NCBI RefSeq assembly: GCF_001715195.1
Contig: NZ_MDWE01000001.1
Coordinates: forward strand, 62,001 to 126,000
Length of the DNA: 64,000 nt
Source of the DNA: Rhodohalobacter halophilus
GTDB taxonomy: Bacteria > Bacteroidota > Rhodothermia > Balneolales > Balneolaceae
Direction: 5' to 3'
Position 1 is the first letter of the stretch. Each line of letters starts with the position of its first letter. This document shows, piece after piece, positions 25,210 to 33,173 of this stretch. The position numbers and the translations under genes are program-made. Under the pieces are notes generated by a model. The model was not told where the DNA came from, made no database searches, and worked only from the letters and a program-made list of their open reading frames with translations.

Positions 25210-26466
25210 TTACAATTCAGGGATATCAAATGCATCAAACGGTACCAACGCCGTACGAACCCTAATGAGCGGAGCTGTTTGAGTCCACGCAAAAAAGAGA
25301 CCGTCATCGGTTGCTTTCATCTGAGGAAACCCGCTGTTTCTGGATGGTGAGGTTAGTCCAACCAGTACACTCTCTTTAATATTTCCGGCGGAGTCTATTT
25401 CCGTAACCATCACATCTCCCACTTCGCCCCGGTGGCGCAACCAGCTTACATATATGCTTCCATTCTCCAGCAAAGCCAGATTTACACGCCCCATTGAACG
25501 ATCGCCTCCAATCTGAATTGGTTCCCCAAAGGTTTCACCACCATTATCTGATCGAATGAGATACGTTCTCGACTCGTTTCCCTCCATCGTGAACCATGCC
25601 ACCGCCACTCGGTCACCGTCAGCAACCACTTTGGGCCCGTTAACCGGACACGCCCCGATCCTCCAGTTATCGTTATGAACAGCCATCGGCTCACCCCATT
25701 CACCCGTTTCAAGATTGTATCTCGATATGTATATATCCCGAATTTCATCTTCTGTTCGATCACGATATACAGCAAGGAATCCATTTTCTGTTTTTACAAG
25801 ATCGGTTTGGCAGCAATCACACACAGAATCGTCGATAATTCTGCTTCTTAGGATTTCACCGGAACGAGTCACTTCTGCTGATCGAAGTGTCATTGATTTG
25901 TTCATATCTTCATATTCATCGGCAGCCCGTCCCTCAGTATCACGACCATCCAGCCAAATGGCCAGAACTCGGTCCTCATCTATCGGACGGATGGTAACAA
26001 ATCCATGCTCCGTCGCTGTATCGTCAAGATGTGGTGTGATAGGTTCAGCCCATCGCAGAGAGCCTTCCTGTGGGAATGAAACCTGAACATGATATGCATA
26101 AGGACCTCCCTCAACCTTTCGAAGCCAATGTGCAGCCATTGGTTCTCCCTCAAACCCGATAACAGACGGAAAATCCGCCCAGTTGGTAAAAAAGTTAGTC
26201 CCTACTTTAACCGTGCCGGGCATAGTCCATTGCCCTTCGCTGTATGTGGAGTACTGAAGTGCATACATATCCTCCTCAATCCCCATCAGCCAGCTCATGT
26301 AAATTTTACCCTCCTCATCCTGGTGTAGATATGGATAGCGCGAACCGGTATCAGCCGGACTGGTCAGTGCATATTCGTATACCGGTTGTTGCAGTTCTGT
26401 GTTGTTACACGAGGCAAAGAGAAGTATAGAAAATAAAACAGGAGCAAATCGTATCACTGTCTTCAT
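25210..26466 (-). CDS. Sialidase-fold (BNR repeat) lipoprotein, family unknown
   Basis: The 418-residue protein has a lipoprotein signal (FASC, Cys20). The rest is beta-propeller-like with repeated W-containing strands and an Asp-box SDNGGETFG near residue 310. A cysteine cluster VCDCC (Cys216, 218, 219) and a later GACPVNGP are, as I recall, conserved in a large uncharacterised exo-alpha-sialidase-like family. These residues could bind a metal or form disulfides. The usual sialidase arginine triad is not demonstrable by eye, so true sialidase activity is doubtful. It stands upstream of the M19 dipeptidase gene on the same strand. Confidence 0.8.
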   Translation of the reverse strand: MKTVIRFAPVLFSILLFASCNNTELQQPVYEYALTSPADTGSRYPYLHQDEEGKIYMSWLMGIEEDMYALQYSTYSEGQWTMPGTVKVGTNFFTNWADFPSVIGFEGEPMAAHWLRKVEGGPYAYHVQVSFPQEGSLRWAEPITPHLDDTATEHGFVTIRPIDEDRVLAIWLDGRDTEGRAADEYEDMNKSMTLRSAEVTRSGEILRSRIIDDSVCDCCQTDLVKTENGFLAVYRDRTEDEIRDIYISRYNLETGEWGEPMAVHNDNWRIGACPVNGPKVVADGDRVAVAWFTMEGNESRTYLIRSDNGGETFGEPIQIGGDRSMGRVNLALLENGSIYVSWLRHRGEVGDVMVTEIDSAGNIKESVLVGLTSPSRNSGFPQMKATDDGLFFAWTQTAPLIRVRTALVPFDAFDIPEL

Positions 26467-26609
26467 ATGAGAAATATTTAAATCAGATCAGAATGATTGG
26501 TATTTTTCACGCTTAAAATAACTTTGATCGGCCTAACATCCTAAACGGGTTAATAATTGCAGCCGGAAATCCGGTTCTAAAATTTTTAGAAGGGTTTTTA
26601 CTTATTTTT

Positions 26610-28604
26610 ATGCTTCAACTTGACAAAATCACTCTCTTTTTTGGCGATAGACCGCTCTTTGATGGCGTATCCACTACGATCAATCCCGGTGAACGAATTG
26701 GGCTCGTTGGACCAAACGGAGCCGGAAAATCTACCCTGCTCAAGATCATCGCCGGCGAACAAGAGGCCGACTCCGGAAGTGTAAATATGAGTAACAGTGC
26801 AACAGTTGGATATCTTCCTCAGGATGGTGTGGATCCCGACCCATCACTTTCCGTTTATGGTGAGGTAGAGCAGGCATTTTCTGAAATTCTGGCCCTCAGG
26901 GATAAACTGGAAAAGCTGCAAAATAAGCTGGACACACTTGATCCAAAATCTGAAGAGCATCATAAATCATTGGACGAATTTGGCAAAGTCCAACATCAAC
27001 TCGAAAACATCGGGAGTTACACCCTTCAAGCCGATATCGAACGTGTCTTGATGGGGCTAGGCTTCAGCAAAGAGGATTTTACCCGGTCTACAACGGAGTT
27101 CAGTGGAGGCTGGCTGATGAGAATCGCTCTGGCAAAACTACTGCTCCGCAAGCCAACTTACCTGCTGCTGGATGAGCCTACTAATCATCTTGATATAGAA
27201 TCACTCCAATGGATTGAGTCCTTTCTTAAAAACTATGAAGGTGCCTGTATCATCGTATCTCACGACCGTGCCTTTCTCGATTCCGTAATGACAAGAACAC
27301 TTGCTCTTCGAAAAGGTGATTTAAACGACTATTCCGGCAACTACACTTTTTACGAGAAAAAGTACGCCGAAGAACAGGAGCTGCTGAAGAAAAAGATGGA
27401 AAATCAGCAGAAAGAGATGAAGCAGACACAGGAGTTTATTGATCGTTTTCGATACAAAGCCACGAAAGCGAAACAGGTTCAGAGCCGGATCAAACAGCTG
27501 GAAAAGATGGAAGAGATTGAACTGGATGAGGAGCAGTCTGAAATATCCTTCAGCTTTCCGCCCCCCGACCGTGCCGGTCAGGTTGTATTGAAACTGACCG
27601 ATTTGGTAAAAAAATATGGGGATAACACTGTATTTGACGGAATTGACTATGAAATAGAGCGGGGCGATAAGATTGCGGTAGTGGGACCAAACGGGGCCGG
27701 GAAATCGACCCTGATTCGAATCTTGGCAGGCATCGAGCCAATCACTTCCGGAAAGAGAGAGGTCGGTTATAATGTAACACCCGGTTATTTTGCACAGCAT
27801 CAGGCAGATGAGCTGGATCCGAAAAACACACCGCTTGAAGAGATGAGACTTGCAGGATCGGGTGAAAATGATACGCGTCTCAGAACCATCCTTGGATGCT
27901 TTCTATTTGTGGGGGATGATGTATTCAAAAAAGTTGGTGTACTTTCAGGTGGAGAGAAGAGCCGGGTTGCACTGGCAAAAATGCTGCTCAACAGCGGAAA
28001 CTTTCTCATTTTTGATGAGCCGACGAACCACCTCGACATGCAGTCGAAAAACATTCTTCAGCAGGCTTTGCAGCAGTATGAGGGTACCTTGATGATTGTA
28101 TCGCACGACCGGGATTTCCTCGATCCCATTGTGAACAAAACGCTCGAAATTCAGCCCGGATATATTAAAACGTGGCTGGGTAATGTGAGCTACTATCTCG
28201 ATAAAAAGCGCGAGGAACAGGATGCAATTGAGGAGAAGAGTACTGGGCAGAAATCAGAAAAAATGGGCTCTGCAGATCCAACCGTAGGAATGACCCGGAA
28301 AGAGCAGCGCCGGTACGAAGCGGAAAAACGAAATGCGCTATCGCGAAAAGTAAAACCCCTCAAAAAACGGATTGAAGAACTTGAAACAGAGATTGAACAA
28401 CTGGAAGTAAGAAAAATGGAGATTGAGGAGCAGATGGCTGATCCGGCGTTTTATGATGATGAAGACCGAGTGAAAGAGATTTCTCTGGAGTATGAGGCTG
28501 TAAAATCTGATTCCGCGGAAAAGATGGAGAAGTGGGAAGAGATTGCCGGACGTATTGAGCATATCGAAGAGTCGTTTGACAAAGAGTATCAGGCAGCGCG
28601 GTAA
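26610..28604 (+). CDS. ABC-F family ATP-binding protein
   Basis: The 664-residue soluble protein has two ABC domains and no membrane segment. Walker A boxes GPNGAGKST are at 34-42 and 359-367. The signature motifs are FSGGWLMR in the first domain and LSGGEKSR in the second, each followed by an LLLDEPTNHLD or IFDEPTNHLD box. A charged linker lies between the domains (about 250-315). The C-terminal end (about 560-664) is a coiled coil as in Uup-type members. ABC-F proteins act on ribosomes in translation or antibiotic protection. The WbqC gene begins 1 bp after the stop. Confidence 0.95.
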   Translation: MLQLDKITLFFGDRPLFDGVSTTINPGERIGLVGPNGAGKSTLLKIIAGEQEADSGSVNMSNSATVGYLPQDGVDPDPSLSVYGEVEQAFSEILALRDKLEKLQNKLDTLDPKSEEHHKSLDEFGKVQHQLENIGSYTLQADIERVLMGLGFSKEDFTRSTTEFSGGWLMRIALAKLLLRKPTYLLLDEPTNHLDIESLQWIESFLKNYEGACIIVSHDRAFLDSVMTRTLALRKGDLNDYSGNYTFYEKKYAEEQELLKKKMENQQKEMKQTQEFIDRFRYKATKAKQVQSRIKQLEKMEEIELDEEQSEISFSFPPPDRAGQVVLKLTDLVKKYGDNTVFDGIDYEIERGDKIAVVGPNGAGKSTLIRILAGIEPITSGKREVGYNVTPGYFAQHQADELDPKNTPLEEMRLAGSGENDTRLRTILGCFLFVGDDVFKKVGVLSGGEKSRVALAKMLLNSGNFLIFDEPTNHLDMQSKNILQQALQQYEGTLMIVSHDRDFLDPIVNKTLEIQPGYIKTWLGNVSYYLDKKREEQDAIEEKSTGQKSEKMGSADPTVGMTRKEQRRYEAEKRNALSRKVKPLKKRIEELETEIEQLEVRKMEIEEQMADPAFYDDEDRVKEISLEYEAVKSDSAEKMEKWEEIAGRIEHIEESFDKEYQAAR

Positions 28605-28605
28605 T

Positions 28606-29274
28606 ATGAAACTGGCAATCCTTCAACCTGTTCTGATTCCGGATCTACACGATTTGTCAACGATGATGACAGCCAATCACATTGTCTATCAAGATACCGA
28701 GCAGTGGTCAAGAAAAGGCCGAACCCACCGCGCATTGATTCGCACACCTGAAGGAACCGACTACATCTCCATTCCTGTGATGACGGCCGATAAAAAAAAG
28801 TCGATCAATAAAGTTCGAATTGATCATGCCAGAGACTGGATCAGCCCGATGCTTCGCTCACTGAAGTTCAACTACAGTAACAGCGTCTATTATGACTTTT
28901 ATGAGCCTGAGGTTCGAGCTGATATCGAGATGGGTCACAATTTTGAATATCTGCTTGATTTCTCACTGTTTTTGAGAAAACGCCTGTTTCAATTTCTGGA
29001 GCTGGAAATTTCAGCGAAAATCGATTTTTCAAGCGGAATGGAGGGATACACCTCCGATCCGGATGAATTCGCAAAACAATTAGGGGCAGAAATCTACTAT
29101 CAGGAGCATGATGCGCGGCACTACCAGCGGCAGGGAAAAAATCAGAGTGAGTTAAAGTTTACCCATCCGGAATATCGGCAGCATTTTGAGGGATTTGAGC
29201 CGTGGTGCTGTCTGTATGATCTTCTCTTCCAATACGGCCCGGAGAGTTTTCGAATATTTGAAGAGTTGGATTAA
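28606..29274 (+). CDS. WbqC family protein
   Basis: The 222-residue protein matches the WbqC-like family (start MKLAILQPVLIPDLHDL; internal ISIPVMTADKKKSINKVRIDH; end FEPWCCLYDLLFQYGPES). Members are found in O-antigen or glycan gene clusters and may take part in sugar nucleotide or amino-sugar modification, but biochemical roles are little known. The start ATG 28606 is 1 bp after the ABC-F stop, suggesting co-transcription; a longer frame within the ABC-F gene is not needed. Confidence 0.9.
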   Translation: MKLAILQPVLIPDLHDLSTMMTANHIVYQDTEQWSRKGRTHRALIRTPEGTDYISIPVMTADKKKSINKVRIDHARDWISPMLRSLKFNYSNSVYYDFYEPEVRADIEMGHNFEYLLDFSLFLRKRLFQFLELEISAKIDFSSGMEGYTSDPDEFAKQLGAEIYYQEHDARHYQRQGKNQSELKFTHPEYRQHFEGFEPWCCLYDLLFQYGPESFRIFEELD

Positions 29275-29278
29275 TCCA

Positions 29279-29309
29279 CTTGTTGCACGCCTTCAAGTCG
29301 TGCCACAAG
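29279..29309. repeat. REP-like imperfect palindrome, copy 1
   Basis: The arms 29279-29289 (CTTGTTGCACG) and 29299-29309 (CGTGCCACAAG) pair with a single mismatch around a 9-nt centre. The element begins 4 bp after the WbqC stop. Its sequence closely resembles, in inverted orientation, the palindrome at 30468-30496. No T-tract follows. Confidence 0.6.
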
Positions 29310-29338
29310 TATGCCAGACTTTGTTAATTCGGAATACT

Positions 29339-29405
29339 ACTCCGGAGGAGTTGCCTGTTTATAGCACGTAATGAATTGTGTAATATCCAGGCTCCATCGG
29401 AGCCT
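29339..29405. repeat. Pair of short CTCC/GGAG hairpins
   Basis: Two mini-hairpins with 3-nt loops lie 37 bp apart: ACTCC-GGA-GGAGT at 29339-29351 and AGGCTCC-ATC-GGAGCCT at 29389-29405. The spacer carries TGTTTATAG. From memory, similar hairpin-plus-TTTATAG strings recur between genes in several Bacteroidota-like genomes. They fill most of the 208-bp gap between the WbqC gene and the PH-domain gene, which holds no coding frame. Confidence 0.45.
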
Positions 29406-29482
29406 CCTCATTCTCTGTTCCTGGTTATTTAGAAGGTCTATTTCATCAAAGTCTTTTGGACTTCAACGATGCCATTCAAAGG

Positions 29483-29950
29483 TTAAGATGAAAAATAAGA
29501 TTCAGGGTTAACTGACAACTGACTGTGAATTGCGTTCTTGAGCCTTTCAGCACTCTTTAAACCCTTGATTTTTTTAGTCCGGATCCCAATACCAAAGAGT
29601 GTTACCATACCTTTATTCCAAAATTTATCGACCCAATTTTGATATAAAGTAATATTATCCACTTTATTGAATGGATACTCTTCTGTTTGCAAATAATAAT
29701 ACCCGGAAACTATAACCAAACGCTTGTTTGTAACAATATACTCTCTATATGTCCATTTAAAGTATCCAAAAACTGTCCAAAACAGTCCTATCATTATAAA
29801 AATAAGACCGGCTTTATATACCTCCCCTGCCAAAATCACCGCAATATTATAGATCAAAAACAGTACCCCGCCATAAAAAATAGACGGGTGTTGATTGCTT
29901 CTGATTAATATATCTTCACCTTCTTTCTTTTGGAATTTTTTAGACGTCAT
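29483..29950 (-). CDS. Membrane PH-domain (bPH2, YdbT-like) protein
   Basis: The 155-residue protein has two transmembrane helices (about 25-42 and 46-66). A bacterial PH-like domain follows (about 68-150), with the family features REYIVTNKRLVIVSGYY, VDNITLYQNWVDKFWNKGMVTLFGIG and a final helix RLKNAIHSQL. Function of such proteins is unknown; YdbS/YdbT have been linked to envelope stress. It is transcribed toward the WbqC gene and flanked by the REP-like palindromes together with DoxX. Confidence 0.85.
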   Translation of the reverse strand: MTSKKFQKKEGEDILIRSNQHPSIFYGGVLFLIYNIAVILAGEVYKAGLIFIMIGLFWTVFGYFKWTYREYIVTNKRLVIVSGYYYLQTEEYPFNKVDNITLYQNWVDKFWNKGMVTLFGIGIRTKKIKGLKSAERLKNAIHSQLSVNPESYFSS

Positions 29951-30017
29951 GGAAGAGTGATCTATACCAAAATAACCATTATAGAACTATCACTTTATGA
30001 TGCTACGGGCAAAACAC

Positions 30018-30434
30018 TTACTTCCCAAATAATTTCTGATCAACGGAATATTTGCCGGCGCCGGTGAAGAACAGCACAATAAAACTGATCAGAAAAAACA
30101 GTCCCAACTCTTTTCTGCTGAATGGATCATCTGCATGAGCTACAAAAACAACCACCGCCATATTGATAATAAGAGGGATCAATGCCACTCGTGTAAACGC
30201 TCCGATTAATACAAAAACTGCACAAATCGCTTCGGCAAAGGTAACGAGAAGAAGTGAGGCCGTTGAACCGATTCCAATAGGATCACCGAAGCTGAAATCA
30301 CCATCCAGGACTCTTAGGAGTTTTGGAATGCCATGAGTCATAATTAGTGCGGCTGCACCAATTCGTAAGATTAATATTGCAATATCGGGGCTGACAAATT
30401 GATCAAGTTTGGTAGAAAGTAAGTTTTTTAGCAT
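30018..30434 (-). CDS. DoxX family membrane protein
   Basis: The 138-residue protein has four predicted transmembrane segments and the DoxX pattern ILILRIGAAALIMTHGIPKL at about 19-38, then TFAEAICAVFVLIGAFTRVALIP. DoxX relatives are small inner-membrane proteins, some tied to redox or membrane stress, with no firm enzymatic role. Upstream lies a palindrome and the ALDH7 gene, downstream the PH-domain gene. Confidence 0.9.
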   Translation of the reverse strand: MLKNLLSTKLDQFVSPDIAILILRIGAAALIMTHGIPKLLRVLDGDFSFGDPIGIGSTASLLLVTFAEAICAVFVLIGAFTRVALIPLIINMAVVVFVAHADDPFSRKELGLFFLISFIVLFFTGAGKYSVDQKLFGK

Positions 30435-30467
30435 TCGAGTCGAGTTTTAAGCTTGTAATTAAAACAA

Positions 30468-30496
30468 TCGTGGCACGTCATTAAGGCGTGCCACGA
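30468..30496. repeat. REP-like perfect palindrome, copy 2
   Basis: The arms TCGTGGCACG (30468-30477) and CGTGCCACGA (30487-30496) are perfectly complementary around a 9-nt centre TCATTAAGG. On the reverse strand the centre and arms resemble copy 1 at 29279-29309. It lies between the ALDH7 stop and the DoxX start, without a T-tract. Confidence 0.65.
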
Positions 30497-30568
30497 ATAG
30501 TTGTGTCTATATTTTTACCGGCTGGATAAAAATCCACCTAAAATGCATGAAACGCATTTACCTAACCA

Positions 30569-32089
30569 TTACACATCAAACTCAATTCCCTGCGCAAGCG
30601 GCAATTCATCGCCCCAGTTGATGGTGTTGGTTTGTCGGCGCATATACGCTTTCCAAGCGTCTGATCCCGATTCGCGTCCACCGCCGGTCTCTTTTTCCCC
30701 GCCAAACGCACCGCCAATTTCCGCACCGCTGGTTCCGATGTTGATATTGGCAATTCCGCAATCGGAGCCTGCATGACTCAGGAATCTCTCCATCTCTCGC
30801 ATATTCAGCGTAAACATGGATGAGCTGAGTCCCTGGACCACACCATTGTGCAGTTCTATCGCTTCGTCAAGTTCACTGTACTTAATCAGATAGAGAATTG
30901 GAGCAAACGTTTCGTGCTGTACGATTTCATAGTGATTTTCCACTTCACAAATAGCCGGCTTCACGTAATGCCCTTCCAGGTTTTCGAGAACGTCTCCTCC
31001 GCAAACTACGGAACCGCCCTCAGCTTCTACTTTCTTCAGCGCATTCTGCATGGCATCTACTGCATCCTGATCGATGAGCGGTCCAACCAGTGTATCGGAA
31101 TCGAGCGGATCTCCGATATTGATGCTCTTGTAAATGTTCACCAAGCGATCTTTCAGCTCGTCATACACATCTTCGTGAATAATCAACCGGCGCGTACTGG
31201 TACAGCGCTGTCCGGCTGTTCCGACTGCTCCAAACACAATTGCACGAATGGCCATCTCCAGATCAGCTTCTTTACTAATGATAATCGCATTGTTTCCACC
31301 AAGTTCCAGAATCGTTTTACCCAACCGTGCAGCAACGGTTTTACCAACCTGCTTGCCCATCGGAATGGATCCGGTTGCGGAAATCAAAGGGATTCGTCCG
31401 TCGGTTGTCATCCACTCACCGACTTCGCGTCCACCGGTGATCATTCCGAAAACTCCTTCCGGAACGTCATTCTCTTTCAATACTTCCCCAATAATGTTTT
31501 GAACCGCTACCGAGCAGAGAGGTGTTTTCTCCGACCCTTTCCAGATGACGGTATCACCACAAATTGCAGCGATCATGGCGTTCCAGCTATACACTGCAAC
31601 CGGAAAGTTGAAAGCGGAAATAATTCCAACAGGACCTAGCGGATGCCACTGCTCATACATTCTGTGTTGGGGACGCTCAGAGTGCATCGTTTTTCCGTAT
31701 AACATTCGAGACTGCCCCACAGCAAAATCACAGATGTCGATCATCTCCTGAACTTCACCCAAACCTTCCTGGTAGATTTTACCCATCTCATACGATACCA
31801 GTTTCCCTAACGGCTCTTTGTATTCACGAAGTTTCAGACCGATCTGGCGGACAATTTCCCCGCGTTGCGGAGCCGGCATCATTCGCCACTCTTTAAAAGC
31901 TTCCTGTGATGCTTTCACCACCTGTTCATAATCCTCCTTGGAGGTTTCATAAACTGATGCGATTTCAGAACCGTCTGATGGTGTATGGCTTGTGATCAGG
32001 TTGGTAGACGTGTTTTCAATGTAATTTACACCGGTTGATGTTCCGGCATTCTTCTCTTTGATACCGAGCGTGCTCAAAAAATCTTTCAT
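30569..32089 (-). CDS. ALDH7-type aldehyde dehydrogenase (aminoadipate-semialdehyde/piperideine-6-carboxylate dehydrogenase)
   Basis: The 506-residue NAD-dependent enzyme has catalytic Cys296 in GQRCTSTRRL and the general base Glu262 in LELGGNNA. It also carries the ALDH7 hallmarks FNFPVAVYSWN (about 160-170) and CGDTVIWKGSEKTPL. ALDH7 members oxidise alpha-aminoadipate semialdehyde (cyclic form piperideine-6-carboxylate) in lysine breakdown and also protect against betaine aldehyde and lipid aldehydes. No other lysine-catabolic gene is adjacent, so a general aldehyde role is possible. It is cytoplasmic and transcribed alone. Confidence 0.92.
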   Translation of the reverse strand: MKDFLSTLGIKEKNAGTSTGVNYIENTSTNLITSHTPSDGSEIASVYETSKEDYEQVVKASQEAFKEWRMMPAPQRGEIVRQIGLKLREYKEPLGKLVSYEMGKIYQEGLGEVQEMIDICDFAVGQSRMLYGKTMHSERPQHRMYEQWHPLGPVGIISAFNFPVAVYSWNAMIAAICGDTVIWKGSEKTPLCSVAVQNIIGEVLKENDVPEGVFGMITGGREVGEWMTTDGRIPLISATGSIPMGKQVGKTVAARLGKTILELGGNNAIIISKEADLEMAIRAIVFGAVGTAGQRCTSTRRLIIHEDVYDELKDRLVNIYKSINIGDPLDSDTLVGPLIDQDAVDAMQNALKKVEAEGGSVVCGGDVLENLEGHYVKPAICEVENHYEIVQHETFAPILYLIKYSELDEAIELHNGVVQGLSSSMFTLNMREMERFLSHAGSDCGIANINIGTSGAEIGGAFGGEKETGGGRESGSDAWKAYMRRQTNTINWGDELPLAQGIEFDV

Positions 32090-32179
32090 ACTATATGTTT
32101 GTCTTAATTAGTAGTTTCTTGGAATATAGAGCCTTGATCAGCGAAACCCAATTTATGCAAAGCAGTTAAATAAATTTTT

Positions 32180-32953
32180 ATGTCCCACACACCCCCTTCG
32201 AATCGTCAGCTCACTGAATGGAGAAAACTGCTTCAGGGAAAGTATCGCAAACGGCAGCAAAAGTTCATTGCGGAAGGGTTACGCTGTGTTGAGCAGATCA
32301 TCAACCAAAAACGCATTCATGTAGAAGCTGCTGTGATTCAGAAAGACGTCGATCTCCCCGTTTCAATCTCAAATTCAGGGCTGCCCATTTTTGAAGTCAA
32401 TTCTGACGAATTTGAATCCATATCCGATACTGAAACGCCACAGGGTATTCTCGCAATCTGCCGGATCCCGGAAGAGTCTGCCATTGATCAAATGAAAATC
32501 ATGGGGGGTCTAATTGTGGCATTTGACGCAATTCAGGATCCGGGAAACCTGGGTACGATGATTCGCACAGCATCATGGTTTAATGTAACGGGATTGATCA
32601 TCGGGCATGGAACTGTTGATCCTTTTCACCCTAAAGTAGTTCGAAGCACCGCCGGAGCTACAGGAGCGCTTCCATATTCGAAATCAAACCTTGCAGATGT
32701 TTTTTCAGATTTTGAATCTTCCGGCTGGAACGTTGCCGCATTGGATGGCGGATCAGATTCGATTTCCCTGAAGAGCGCCAAACCGACCATAAAAGATATC
32801 CTGATTATTGGTAATGAGGGAAATGGTGTTCATCCTGAGCTTATGAAAGGTAGGAAGAAGATCAAGATTGATGGAAATGCTGACCATGTGGAGAGTTTAA
32901 ATGCCGCCGTGGCGTTGAGCATCGCACTCTATCATTTTTCGCCTAATACTTAA
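32180..32953 (+). CDS. TrmH family RNA methyltransferase (SpoU)
   Basis: The 257-residue SPOUT methyltransferase has an N-terminal substrate-binding region (RQLTEWRKLLQGKYRKRQQKFIAEGLRCVEQ) and a C-terminal knotted catalytic domain. The three SpoU motifs are visible: DAIQDPGNLGTMIRTA (about 116-131), ILIIGNEGNGVHPEL and SLNAAVALSIALY. It probably 2'-O-methylates a ribose in rRNA or tRNA with S-adenosylmethionine. The exact target is not readable. Confidence 0.95.
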   Translation: MSHTPPSNRQLTEWRKLLQGKYRKRQQKFIAEGLRCVEQIINQKRIHVEAAVIQKDVDLPVSISNSGLPIFEVNSDEFESISDTETPQGILAICRIPEESAIDQMKIMGGLIVAFDAIQDPGNLGTMIRTASWFNVTGLIIGHGTVDPFHPKVVRSTAGATGALPYSKSNLADVFSDFESSGWNVAALDGGSDSISLKSAKPTIKDILIIGNEGNGVHPELMKGRKKIKIDGNADHVESLNAAVALSIALYHFSPNT

Positions 32954-33056
32954 GTAACTTCACAGTTGGATATTTTTCACCCTGAGCAATTCTGAGTGAT
33001 AGGAGATAAAATCATATTTTTTGGTGAGTGAACTGTCCGTTAAAAAAAATTTTTTC

Positions 33057-33085
33057 TTTGACAGATTAAATCACCATTAACTTTC
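33057..33085 (+). promoter_or_regulatory. Candidate Bacteroidota-type promoter of the PhoH2 gene
   Basis: TTTG at 33057-33060 and TAACTTTC at 33078-33085 resemble the -33 and -7 (TAnnTTTG) elements, with one mismatch and a spacing of 17 bp, slightly short. They lie about 90 bp upstream of the start and just after an A8/T6 tract. The rest of the 220-bp gap holds no gene. Confidence 0.3.
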
Positions 33086-33173
33086 CCCAACTTATTGATT
33101 CTATCGGGCCGTTTAGGTATAGTTAGATAAGCAATCTACAGAATAGCCCCCATAAACCTGAGCCGCTTTGCCT

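Noticed and set aside
25210-26466. Calling this gene a true sialidase
   Set aside because: Only one clear Asp-box is visible and the catalytic arginine triad and nucleophile tyrosine cannot be placed.
30848-31639. 263-codon plus-strand open frame
   Set aside because: It is a shadow of the ALDH7 gene on the other strand; no family features and low-complexity residue content.
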